This document shows positions 1 through 8,927 of a DNA stretch of 64,000 bases, in pieces. A program made the translations under genes and the position numbers. The notes beneath the pieces were generated by a model, which saw nothing but the letters and a program-made list of their open reading frames with translations, ran no database searches and was not told the origin of the DNA. Source of the stretch: CAVPJW01 sp963705525 (GTDB lineage: Bacteria; Acidobacteriota; Vicinamibacteria; Vicinamibacterales; CAVPJW01). Within the stretch, counting starts at the first letter, position 1; each line of letters starts with the position of its first letter. The stretch is taken from positions 682,001 through 746,000 of the forward strand of contig CAVPJW010000007.1 of assembly GCA_963705525.1 (NCBI GenBank). Reading direction: 5' to 3'.

Positions 1-1071
1 GCACGTCGCGAAGACTGGTCGGTGGACCCGTTCACGCTGACCGAAAAAGACGGCTACTTCTACGGTCGCGGCACAGTGGACGACAAGTCGCAGGTGGCCG
101 TCTGGATTGCCAACCTCATTCGCTACAAGCAGGAGAACTGGATCCCCAGTCGAGATCTGATCCTCGCGCTGACGGCGGACGAAGAGGGCGGTGACGCCAA
201 CGGCGTGGAGTGGCTGGTCAAGACGCATCGCCCGCTGATCGACGCGGCGTTCTGTCTCAATGAAGATGCCAAGGGCCGGTTCAAGGGCGACACGTATCTC
301 TTTCTCGAAGTCCAGGCGAGCGAGAAAGTCTATCAATCGTTCCGACTTGAAGTCACCAATCAGGGAGGACACAGTTCGCGGCCGCGCAAAGACAATGCAA
401 TCTATCAGCTGGCTGCGGGCCTGACGCGCCTGAGCGCGCATGCATTTCCGGTGAAGCTGAGCGAGATCACGCGCACCTTCTTCGAGCGCTCATCGGCGCT
501 CGAGTCGGGCCAGCTCGCCAAAGATCTCCACGCGGTGACTGGAACACCACCTGACCCTGGGGCGATCGAGCGGCTTGCCGCCATACCGCTGTACAACGCC
601 ATGATGCGGACGACCTGCGTCGCCACGCGGCTGGAGGGTGGCCATGCGGATAACGCCCTCCCTCAGACCGCGCGTGCGACGGTGAATTGTCGAATCCTCC
701 CAAGTGAATCGCCCGATGACGTCGGTCGCACACTGGTCGAGGTCCTGTCGGATTCAGGCATTACTGTGACACCGATTGAACAGGCCGCCGCGACGCCGGA
801 TTCACCGCTGACGCCCGAAGTCTTCGGCACGATCGAGCGGATAACCCGGGAGCTCTGGCCGGGTGTCCCTGTGATACCGACGATGGCCGTCGGCGCCACC
901 GACGGCGTGTTCCTGCGGCCCGTAGGCATTCCGACTTACGGCGTGATGGGACTTTTTGTCGACATCAACGAGGACCGGAACCACGGCCGCGACGAGCGGG
1001 TCGGCGTGAAGCAGTTCTACGAATGCCAGGAGTTTCTGTACAGACTGGTGAAAAGACTGGGATCGACGTAA
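1..1071 (+). CDS. M20 family metallopeptidase, 5'-truncated by window edge
   Basis: The reading frame is open from the first base, so the start lies outside the window. The visible 356 residues cover most of an M20/M25/M40 zinc peptidase (dipeptidase or acetylornithine-deacetylase-like). YGRGTVDDKSQ holds the bridging Asp of the di-zinc site, ALTADEEGG holds the catalytic Glu-Glu pair, and the lid/dimerisation domain follows (VTNQGGHSS). MAVGATDGVFLR and NHGRDERV near the C-terminus carry the last metal ligands. No signal peptide can be judged because the N-terminus is missing. Family known: cleavage of small peptides or N-acyl amino acids. The exact substrate cannot be read from sequence. 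The gene is followed by a heptamer-repeat spacer. Confidence 0.88.
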   Translation, partial: ARREDWSVDPFTLTEKDGYFYGRGTVDDKSQVAVWIANLIRYKQENWIPSRDLILALTADEEGGDANGVEWLVKTHRPLIDAAFCLNEDAKGRFKGDTYLFLEVQASEKVYQSFRLEVTNQGGHSSRPRKDNAIYQLAAGLTRLSAHAFPVKLSEITRTFFERSSALESGQLAKDLHAVTGTPPDPGAIERLAAIPLYNAMMRTTCVATRLEGGHADNALPQTARATVNCRILPSESPDDVGRTLVEVLSDSGITVTPIEQAAATPDSPLTPEVFGTIERITRELWPGVPVIPTMAVGATDGVFLRPVGIPTYGVMGLFVDINEDRNHGRDERVGVKQFYECQEFLYRLVKRLGST

Positions 1072-1075
1072 TGCG

Positions 1076-1170
1076 TAGTTCTTAGTTCTTAGTTCTTTGT
1101 TCTTAGTTCTTGGACGGAGCCGAGAGCTGAGAGCTGACAGCTGAGAGCCTACTGAAAACTGACCACTGTC
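1076..1170. repeat. Intergenic degenerate heptamer repeats
   Basis: The spacer between the M20 peptidase and the esterase is made of seven-base units. The first half repeats TTCTTAG/TTCTTTG/TTCTTGG. The second half runs GAGCTGA, GAGCTGA, CAGCTGA, GAGCCTA, CTGAAAA, CTGACCA. No reading frame of interest is present. Confidence 0.8.
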
Positions 1171-1174
1171 TTTT

Positions 1175-1903
1175 ATGCACCGCGAATATCACCGCTGGTT
1201 CTCTCATCGCCTCAACCGTGACATGGGCCTCGTCGTCTACGGCCACTGGGGAGTGCCCCTCATGGCATTTCCGACCAGCGGCGGCGACGAATGGGAAATG
1301 GAGAATCAGGGCATGATCGGCGCCCTCGCCGATTACATCGACGGCGGCCGCGTGAAGGTATTCGCCGTCGGGACCGTCGCGAGCGAGTCCTTTTACAACA
1401 AGCGGGCGCATCCGGCGCATCGAAGCTACGTGCAGAAGCTGTTCGATGCGTACGTGCGGCAGGAGGTCGTGCCGTTCGTCGAAGCCAGCTGTCAGACGCC
1501 TGGCATCGCCATTTCGACGATGGGCGCGTCGCTTGGGGCGTATTACGCGGCAAACACCCTTTTTAAGTATCCCGACGTCATCAAGCGCTGTTTCGCGATG
1601 TCGGGTGTGTACGACATGCGCTCGTTCATGGACGGGTACTACGACGACAACTTCTACTTCAACAACCCCGTGGACTACATGGCCAACATCAGCGACCAGT
1701 GGACACTGAGCCATCTGGCCAGCTGCGACATCCACCTTGCCACCGGGCACGGCCCGTGGGAGAACAGCGGACCGACCTACGCGATGTCACATATTCTCTC
1801 GAGCCGCGGCGTCCGCCACAGTGTGGACAACTGGGGCGAGAAGGGTGGACACGACTGGCCGTACTGGAAGCATCAGATGAGGGAATACTTACGAAGTTCT
1901 TAG
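1175..1903 (+). CDS. Esterase-D-like alpha/beta hydrolase (putative esterase family)
   Basis: A 242-residue cytoplasmic alpha/beta hydrolase of the putative-esterase type (PF00756-like). The nucleophile elbow is GASLG at residues 117-121, making Ser119 the likely nucleophile. GGHDW with His226 near the end is the likely catalytic His. The acid residue cannot be assigned with confidence. There is no signal peptide. The start at 1175 is the first ATG after the repeat spacer and gives a normal N-terminus (MHREYHRW). The last two residues and the stop (AGT TCT TAG) are encoded by the first unit of the downstream heptamer repeat. Substrate unknown. The family includes S-formylglutathione hydrolase and mycolyltransferase relatives. 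Confidence 0.85.
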   Translation: MHREYHRWFSHRLNRDMGLVVYGHWGVPLMAFPTSGGDEWEMENQGMIGALADYIDGGRVKVFAVGTVASESFYNKRAHPAHRSYVQKLFDAYVRQEVVPFVEASCQTPGIAISTMGASLGAYYAANTLFKYPDVIKRCFAMSGVYDMRSFMDGYYDDNFYFNNPVDYMANISDQWTLSHLASCDIHLATGHGPWENSGPTYAMSHILSSRGVRHSVDNWGEKGGHDWPYWKHQMREYLRSS

Positions 1904-1970
1904 TGCTTGGTGCTTAGTTCTTAGAACCAAGCACGAAGAACAAAGCACTAAGAACAAAGCACTAAGAACT
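1895..1970. repeat. Heptamer-repeat inverted pair between convergent genes
   Basis: The left arm consists of TTCTTAG/TGCTTGG/TGCTTAG units and the right arm of their complements (AACCAAGCAC, AAGCACTAAGAAC). Together they can form one long imperfect hairpin. It sits exactly between two convergent genes and overlaps both stop codons, so a bidirectional terminator role is plausible. Confidence 0.8.
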
Positions 1971-4598
1971 CCCTATGATCTTCCTGAACCTCGGATTGTT
2001 CCGTAGCGGATCAAAAGTCGGATCGATGCGCAGCCAGGCGGGTGTCAGCTGGTACGGCACCTCGAGCAGCTTCTGCAGAAGATCGAGTGCCTTCTCCTGA
2101 TGACCGGCCAGGATGTGAATCCTGACGAGCAGATGCTGAACGTACGGGCCGAGGAAACCATCCTTTTCGATAGGCTGAAGCGCGAGTCCCTGCTCCCCTT
2201 CCCGAACGGCATCGTCGAAACGACCCAGGTACACCAACGCCAACCCGAGGAGGCTGTGGACTTGTGCATTCTTCGGGGCCGCTCGCACCTGCTCCTCGAA
2301 ACCTAGACGGGCTTGCTCGGCGTAGCGGCGTGACTGGACCGCGTCGCCACTGTATGCAGCGGCCTGGGTAAGGACGACACCCCAGACTCCCCGATCGTTG
2401 TCGAACGCCGATGGCGTGAGGCGGAGCAGGAGTTTCTTCTGCTCGTCTTCGAGCATCCATGCCAGGTCGTTGTAATTCCCGAAAAATGCAACAAGCGACG
2501 CCGGATCCACTTCCTTCGAAGCGTCTTGCACTACGGCGCGCGCGCCCGGCAGATCGCCCTTGGCCAGGAAGATCATCGCCTTGGACTCCAGGATGTCCAG
2601 ATCGGCGGGTGCGAGCGATAGGCCGCGATTCAGCTCCTCCAGCGATTCGTTCAAGCGGCGGAGCAACAGCAGCGTCACCCCGAGGCGCCTCGAGGTCGAG
2701 ACCGATCGGGGATCCAACTGCGCGGCCCGCCGCAGGTTTGCCAGCGCCTGGTCCCAGCGGCCAAGAGATTGCTCGGTCAGCGCCAGTCCGACAAGGATGT
2801 CGACATCGTCGGGCGCCAGGCGCTGTCCCTCGCCGTAAAGCTGGTGTGCCTTTTCATAATCCACCAAAACAAGCTGGTTGTAGTCACCCAGCGCGAGCAA
2901 GCCTTCGGGCCTGTTGGGCGCAAGCGCCCGGGCACGATCGGCTGCCTCGCCAGCCCGCTCGGCATCGCTGCGCGTCGGTGTGATATCGAAATACATCCAC
3001 GAGTGAGCACGGGACAGCTGGGTCCAGGCTTCGACGAATGCGGGATCCAGCGAGACTGCCTGCTCGTAGTAGACGATGGCCTTGCGAACACCCGAGAGAT
3101 CCGTCCTCCCGCGATTGAGCGCCTGACCGCGCACGAACGCCTCGTAGGCCGCGAGGTTTGTCGTGGGTCGCTTGGCGAGTTGCTGTTGGGCCCCGGCGCC
3201 GAGCGCGACGCCGAGGGCCTGTGCCACTTTCCCCGCGATATCGCCCTGAACCTGGAAGACGTCGCTCAACACTGCGTCGAATGGCTGCTGCCATTTCGCC
3301 GCCCCTGTTGTGGCCTCGATCAACTCGGGGCTCACCTTGACCCGGCTCGCTCCGCCTGCTCCCTTCTCCCACCGCACAGTTCCTGTCAGGAGGTACTGCA
3401 CGCCGAGCTCCTGCCCGATCTGCTGGGGAGACTTGGTGGACTTCTTGTACTGGTTCGAGCTGGTTCGTGCGGTGACTCGGAATCCCGATATGGACGTCAG
3501 CTTGCCGCGGACCTCGTCCGTTATCCCATCGGCGAAATACTCGTCATCAGCGGCGCCAAGATTTTCAAACGGCAAGACGGCGACACGCTTCGGGCCTCCG
3601 GTGCCCGCCTCAGATGGTGGTCGCAGGGATGGACGGGACCGGTTCCACACAAGAAAACCGACAACCGCCAGCGCCAGAATGGCAACGGCCACAGCTAACG
3701 GAAGCGCGCGCGCCCGTGCTGGAGTGACGGTTGCAGCTCCGGCAGGTGGAGTGACGAGACGTTCGGCGGGACGTTCGTCCAGCGCTTTCGCGAACTCCGC
3801 CGTGGTCGAAAACCGATCCGCGGGTGTTCGGCTGAGCGCTTTGCTCACTGCGCGCTCGACCTCGGCCGGGATCCCATCGCGCACGACTGTGATTGAGGGC
3901 GCCGGCGTGGCCATACGCTTCGAAATCACCGCCTGGGGTGTCGGGCCGGTGAACGGCGGTTCTCCCGCCAGCATCTCGTAGAGCATCGAGCCCAGCGCAT
4001 ACACGTCCGTCCGCGCATCGACGTCGCGCTCGCCGGTCGACTGCTCGGGACTCATATACGTGGGCGTCCCGACCGTCAGTCCCGTCCCGGTGAGCGAATC
4101 GCCGTCTCCCCTGAGCGCCCGCGCGATGCCGAAATCGGCCACCAGCGCGTGCGAGCCCGTCAGCAGGATGTTCTCCGGCTTGATGTCACGATGAATGATG
4201 CCTTGCTGATGGGCGTAATGGAGGGCGTCGGCGATCTCGCGCGTGATGCGGAGCGCATCGTCGAGCGGCAACTGCTTCTCACGAACCAACCGATCGCGCA
4301 GCGACTCGCCCTGGACGAACGGCATCGTGAACCAGAGCCGCCCCGCGGCGCCACCCGAGTCGTGCACCGTCAGAATGTGGGGATGTTGAAGCCGCGCGGC
4401 GAGCCTGATCTCCTGCTGAAACCGTTCCGGTCCCAGCGTCGCGGCCAGCCCGGTGTGGAGCACCTTGAGCGCGACCGGTCGATCGTGACGCAGGTCCTGT
4501 GCGAGGAAGACCGTGGCCATCCCACCCGCGCCGAGCTGCTTTTCGAGACGGTACTTGCCCTGCAGCGCGTCGTTCAGTTCGGTGAGGGTGTCGGACAT
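1962..4598 (-). CDS. Transmembrane Ser/Thr protein kinase with TolB-like and TPR domains
   Basis: An 878-residue PknB-like kinase. The kinase domain spans about residues 15-275: Gly-rich loop GAGGMATV, ATP-binding Lys45, HRDIKPEN (Asp138 catalytic), DFG at 155-157 and a YMSPEQ activation segment. A single transmembrane helix lies at about 299-318. The extracytoplasmic part begins with the domain VAVLPFENLG...YFADGITDEV, often found at the head of adenylate cyclase/CadC-like TPR proteins, followed by TPR-like helical repeats to the end. The start is ATG 4598. No Shine-Dalgarno is visible. A TATAAT box at 4614-4609 lies only 10 bases upstream, so the mRNA may be nearly leaderless. A close paralogue lies immediately upstream at 4749-7401. 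The C-terminal GSS-stop is encoded by a heptamer repeat. Confidence 0.92.
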   Translation of the reverse strand: MSDTLTELNDALQGKYRLEKQLGAGGMATVFLAQDLRHDRPVALKVLHTGLAATLGPERFQQEIRLAARLQHPHILTVHDSGGAAGRLWFTMPFVQGESLRDRLVREKQLPLDDALRITREIADALHYAHQQGIIHRDIKPENILLTGSHALVADFGIARALRGDGDSLTGTGLTVGTPTYMSPEQSTGERDVDARTDVYALGSMLYEMLAGEPPFTGPTPQAVISKRMATPAPSITVVRDGIPAEVERAVSKALSRTPADRFSTTAEFAKALDERPAERLVTPPAGAATVTPARARALPLAVAVAILALAVVGFLVWNRSRPSLRPPSEAGTGGPKRVAVLPFENLGAADDEYFADGITDEVRGKLTSISGFRVTARTSSNQYKKSTKSPQQIGQELGVQYLLTGTVRWEKGAGGASRVKVSPELIEATTGAAKWQQPFDAVLSDVFQVQGDIAGKVAQALGVALGAGAQQQLAKRPTTNLAAYEAFVRGQALNRGRTDLSGVRKAIVYYEQAVSLDPAFVEAWTQLSRAHSWMYFDITPTRSDAERAGEAADRARALAPNRPEGLLALGDYNQLVLVDYEKAHQLYGEGQRLAPDDVDILVGLALTEQSLGRWDQALANLRRAAQLDPRSVSTSRRLGVTLLLLRRLNESLEELNRGLSLAPADLDILESKAMIFLAKGDLPGARAVVQDASKEVDPASLVAFFGNYNDLAWMLEDEQKKLLLRLTPSAFDNDRGVWGVVLTQAAAYSGDAVQSRRYAEQARLGFEEQVRAAPKNAQVHSLLGLALVYLGRFDDAVREGEQGLALQPIEKDGFLGPYVQHLLVRIHILAGHQEKALDLLQKLLEVPYQLTPAWLRIDPTFDPLRNNPRFRKIIGSS

Positions 4599-4624
4599 GC
4601 GGAGGGGAATTATAGGAGTATCGG

Positions 4625-4758
4625 GAGTTCTTAGTGCTTAGTGCTTAGTGCTTAGCGGTTGGGGCTTCGTACGAGTTCATCGTTCTTGCTGCGAAGCCCG
4701 AAGCCCGGAGCCCGACGCCTGTTCACCCTAAGCACTAAGAACCAAGAACTAAGAACTA
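4625..4758. repeat. Compound nested heptamer-repeat palindrome
   Basis: The outer arms are TTCTTAG/TGCTTAG units (4627-4655) and their complements (4728-4757). The inner arms are GGGGCTTCG (4660-4668) and CGAAGCCC units (4691-4700 onward). Both repeat families of this genome are therefore nested in one potential hairpin between the two kinase genes. The upstream kinase takes its stop codon from it. Confidence 0.78.
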
Positions 4759-7401
4759 CCAACAATCTTCTTGAATCTCGCATTCTGTCTCAGAGGATCA
4801 AAGTTCGGATCGATCCTGAGCCAGGCCGGCGTGAGGTAGTAAGGGATCTTGAGCAGCGGCTCGAGCAGATCGAGCGCTTTCTCCTGCTGGCCCGCCAGGA
4901 TGTAGATGCGCACAAGCTGGTGCTGATTGTAAGGACCGGAGTACCCGTCTTTCGAGGGCGACTGGAGCGCCAGGCCTCGTTCACCCTCGCGCACCGCTTC
5001 TGCGGATCGTCCGAGATACGCCAGGGCAACGCCCCTCAAGCACAGGAGCTGCGAATTCTCGGCGGCTGTCTTGAGTTGTTCCGTGAATGCGCTCTGGGAT
5101 TGATCGGCGAATCTCCGCACCTGAGCCGTGTCGCCTCGAAGCGCCGCCGCCTGCGTCAGGACCAACCCCCAAACCGCGTGGTCGTTATCGAACGCACTCG
5201 GCGTCAGGCGCAGCAAGAGCGTCTGTTGTTCGTCGGTCAGGAGCCATACAAGATCCCAGTAGTTGCCGACGTACGCCGCCAGAGAGGCCGTATCCACTTC
5301 CTTTGGCGCCCCCGCGAGAACGGCCCGCGCACCCGCCAGGTCGCCGTCCGCCAGATACACCATCGCCTTCTCTTCAAGGAGATTCAGGCTCGACGGCGCC
5401 AGTGCCAGCCCGCGGTCGAACGCCTGAAGAGCCTCCTTGTGACGATGGAGCCGCAGGAGCGTCACGCCGAGTCGCCTCGCGGTCGTGATCGAACGTGGAT
5501 CGAGCTGAGCGGCGCGCTGCACTTTTTCGAGCGAGGATTCCCAGCGCCCCAGCGTCTGCTCGGCCAGCGCGGTGCCGGTCAGAACGTCCGCATTCGCAGG
5601 CGCCAGGCGTTGACTCTCGACGTATTGCGCGAGCGCTTTCGCGGAGTCCCCCACGACGTACTGGTAATAGTCGCCGAGGGCAAGATGCCCCTCGAGACGA
5701 TTGGGCGCGACCTGCAGGGCGCGTTCGGCCGTCTGGCGTGCCTGGTCTGCATCCACCGACGTCGGCACGCTCACGTAATACAAACGGGAGTGGACGCGTG
5801 AGAGCTCGGCCCACGCCTGCACAAACGTTGGATCGAGCCCGACCGCCTGCTCGTAATACGCTATCGAACGACGGATCGACACCGGATCCGCTCCACCCGA
5901 TCCTTCGTTCAGGGATTCTCCCCGCAGAAACGCCTCGTAAGCGCCGAGACTTGCAGTCGGCCGTTCGGCCAGCTGCTCTTGCGTGCCGGCGCCGAGAGCA
6001 ACGCCCAGCTCCTGAGCCACCTGACTGGCGATGCTGGCCTGCACCTGGAACACGTCGTTCATCACAGCATCGAACGGCTGCTGCCACTTCGCCGAGGCCG
6101 TCGAGACTTCGATCAGCTCCGGACTCACCTTCACCCGGCTTTTCCCCGTACCGGTAGGGTTCTGTTCCCACGTGACCGTGCCGGTCAGCAGGTACCGCAC
6201 ACCGAGCTCTTCGCCAATCTGCTGCGGAGACTTGTCGGTTTTCTTGTACTGGTTGGAGCTGCTCCGCGCCGTGACCTGCAGTCCGGGAATAGAGGTGAGC
6301 TTGCCGCGCACCTCGTCGGTAATGCCCGAGGCGAAGTACTCCTGATCAGCCGGACCGAGATTTTCGAACGGCAGGACGGCCAGGGACTTCGGTCCGGACG
6401 ACGTCGTGGTCGCGACCGGCATGGGCCGCCATGCTGCGCCAGACCATGAATCCGAGAACGGCCAGCACGATTGCAATTCCGACAGCCACCGGCATCAGCC
6501 ATCGCCGCGTCGGCGGAGTCGCCGCCGGCATGGCGGCTGGCGTGACGGCTCGCGTGACGGCCGGCGTGAGGTGCTGAGGATCGAGCGCTTTCGAAAATTC
6601 GGCGGTCGTTGAAAATCGATCGACGGGCAACCGGCTCAACGCCTTCGCCAGAGCCTGCTCAACCACCGGAGGAATTCCGTCGCGCACGACGGCGACAGAA
6701 GGCGCCGGCGTCGCCATGCGTTTCGAGATCACGGCCTGCGGCGTCGGCCCGGTGAACGGCGGTTCGCCGGCCAGCATTTCATAGAGCACCGATCCCAGCG
6801 CATAGACGTCCGTCCGGGCGTCAATCTCGCCGTTGCCGCTCGCCTGTTCCGGACTCATATACGTCGGGGTCCCGACGGCGAGCCCCGTTTGCGTCAGCCC
6901 ATCTTCCTTCCCGCCCAGCGCCCGGGCGATCCCGAAGTCGGCCACCAGCGCGTGCGAGCCCGTCAGCAGAATGTTCTCCGGCTTGATATCGCGGTGGATG
7001 ATGCCGTGCTCGTGCGCGTAATTGAGCGCGTCGGCCACCTGCCGCGCGATCCGCAGCGCCTCGTCGAGCGGGAGCTGCTTCTCGCGCATCAGGCGATCGC
7101 GGAGCGACTCGCCCTCGACGAACGGCATCGTGAACCACAGGCGGCCCGCGGCTTCTCCAGAATCGTGGACCGTCAGGATGTGCGGATGCTGAAGCCGTGC
7201 GGCGAGCTTGATTTCGCGCTGGAATCGTTCGGGGCCGAGCAAGGCGGCGAGCTCGGTGTGCAGGACCTTGAAGGCAACCGGCCGATCGTGCCGCAGGTCA
7301 TGCGCCAGGAAGACGGTCGCCATGCCACCCGTGCCGATCTGCTTGTCGAGGCGATAGCGGCCGTCGAGCGCTTCATTGAGCGCCACCTGGGGATCAACCA
7401 T
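4749..7401 (-). CDS. Second transmembrane Ser/Thr protein kinase with TPR sensor part (frameshifted)
   Basis: A paralogue of the 1962-4598 kinase with the same domain order. The N-terminal part (7401 down to about 6421) has GTGGMATV, Lys45, HRDIKPEN, DFG, YMSPEQ and a transmembrane helix near 320-340. The remainder (about 6440 down to 4749) carries VAVLPFENLG-type and TPR repeats in another frame. The two frames meet near 6421, just after the membrane helix, where MVWRSMAA must join PVATTTSSGPK. An assembly indel is the simplest reason; a true split into kinase and TPR proteins is the alternative. Start ATG 7401, again with a TAGTAT box about 9 bases upstream and no Shine-Dalgarno. The TAG stop lies in the repeat at 4749. 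Confidence 0.85.
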
Positions 7402-7472
7402 GCAGCGGAAATACTACCCTAACCCGTTGATTACTGTCCGCTGCGCGCCGCGTCGATACATTTCTCAGGAAC

Positions 7473-8831
7473 ATGCCTCCTCCTCCGTTTGTCGCACGTA
7501 TAGCCCTGCGCATCGCGGCCACGACTATCGGCGCCATTCTGGCGGCTGCGGCAGTGGCCACTCTCGCCGTCTGGATATCGCTGGGAAATCGGGAGGATCT
7601 CGGCGAATCAGGCTCCAAGGCCGTCAACGCCATCCTGCGCATGGGCGGCACAGCCGTCATCGTCGGCATCGGCCTGGTGGCATTCCTGTACTTCTTCCGC
7701 AGCTGGCCGTCATCCGCCCAACTTCAGGGTGAAGGGGACAGGGAGATCGGTGGATGGCTGAACGCGCTCACCGCGTACCTCGTGCTGATGCCGCTCTTGC
7801 TGGGTGTCGCAGCGCTTCCAGCCATCCAGCTGGCGCGGTCGCGTGCGGCGCTCACGAACGATTGGCTCGCACAATTCGAACTCATGATCCCGCTCTTCGA
7901 AACGGTCACGACGCTGGGACTCTCACTCGGCGCCGTTACCCTTCTCTGGCTGTTGCGGTCGCGAAGCCAGCTCTTTCCGCGGGCATTCGTTGCGCTCGCC
8001 TGGATCCATTTCGGCTTCGTGCTCATGACATTCGCCGCCATCGATCTGGGATCGTCGGTGACCGAGCTCGCCTCCGGTGTACCCTCGATCGCGGAGCACA
8101 ACACCGGCGTGCGCACAGTGGCCGATTACCAGACTTGCCTTCTCATCGCCACCGTCGCATGGGTGCCGCTCCTGGTATTTTCGCCACGCACGGCGAGAAC
8201 CTTCGCGGCGCCATCCAGCGTCCAGGCCTCACGCCATGAATCGCCAGGCCTGGTGTCTCGCATTCAACCGTCGCATGAGCCTCTACCGCCGGTGGTCCTA
8301 CAGCCTCACACCGGGTCGTCGGAGGACGCCGCCAAGTACTTCGTGCGGGCCAGGTATTTCGCCGGCTTTCTTGGGGGATCGCTGACGGCGACCGATCTGA
8401 ACACTCCCAGGACGTTGGCGGTGACGCTGGCGCCCTTCACGGGCCACATCCGCATCGTCTCTCCCAACGCGGCGACCGAGGTCGCGCACGCCGTCAGAGA
8501 TCGTTACCTGACACCGCATCCCGCTTACGTCGTCACTGGACCGATGAGTCAGCCGCTCGGTGTTGTGAAGAAAATCTCTCACGACGGTTGGCGGCTCCTC
8601 GGGACAAGCGGGGAAGAAATCGGGGCCATCGACTTGACGCAGGCTTCCGTGGGAAGAGCCGAGTATCAGGCCCGCCTCGGCGACGAGCTGGTGTGCACGT
8701 TCGCGTGGTCGAACGTCCTCCGCCCCGAGCTGGCGCTCGACTGCGCGCCGGACGTCCGTCGCGTTTTCGACTGGAGGCTCGCGCTGGTGTGCGGGCTGGC
8801 TCTCTACGTGGATGTCTGTCCGACAGGATAG
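7473..8831 (+). CDS. Six-helix membrane protein with possible tubby/scramblase-like C-terminal domain
   Basis: A 452-residue protein. Hydrophobic segments lie at about 11-35, 56-76, 97-120, 140-162, 170-190 and 219-236, and the region AYLVLMPLLLG is typical membrane sequence. A linker follows, then a soluble C-terminal part (about 350-447) with Y.V.GPMSQPLGVVKK, WRLLGTSGEEIGAI and an ending FDWRLALVCGLAL. This pattern resembles the beta-barrel and final hydrophobic helix of LURP-one/phospholipid-scramblase (tubby-like) proteins. That is inference from pattern only. Start ATG 7473 with AGGA six bases upstream. Function unknown. Confidence 0.7.
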   Translation: MPPPPFVARIALRIAATTIGAILAAAAVATLAVWISLGNREDLGESGSKAVNAILRMGGTAVIVGIGLVAFLYFFRSWPSSAQLQGEGDREIGGWLNALTAYLVLMPLLLGVAALPAIQLARSRAALTNDWLAQFELMIPLFETVTTLGLSLGAVTLLWLLRSRSQLFPRAFVALAWIHFGFVLMTFAAIDLGSSVTELASGVPSIAEHNTGVRTVADYQTCLLIATVAWVPLLVFSPRTARTFAAPSSVQASRHESPGLVSRIQPSHEPLPPVVLQPHTGSSEDAAKYFVRARYFAGFLGGSLTATDLNTPRTLAVTLAPFTGHIRIVSPNAATEVAHAVRDRYLTPHPAYVVTGPMSQPLGVVKKISHDGWRLLGTSGEEIGAIDLTQASVGRAEYQARLGDELVCTFAWSNVLRPELALDCAPDVRRVFDWRLALVCGLALYVDVCPTG

Positions 8832-8840
8832 AACGGTTGC

Positions 8841-8927
8841 GCAGTTCTTCGTTCTTCGTTCAATGGTCCTTCGTTCACAGCTCTTAGTTCAGCTCCAATA
8901 CCCAACACCCAACCACTAAGAACTGCC
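8841..8927. repeat. Degenerate heptamer repeat with 9-bp inverted ends
   Basis: TTCTTCG/TTCTTCG/TTCAATG-like units fill the gap between two convergent genes. GCAGTTCTT at 8841-8849 and AAGAACTGC at 8918-8926 are a perfect inverted pair that closes the element. Confidence 0.75.
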
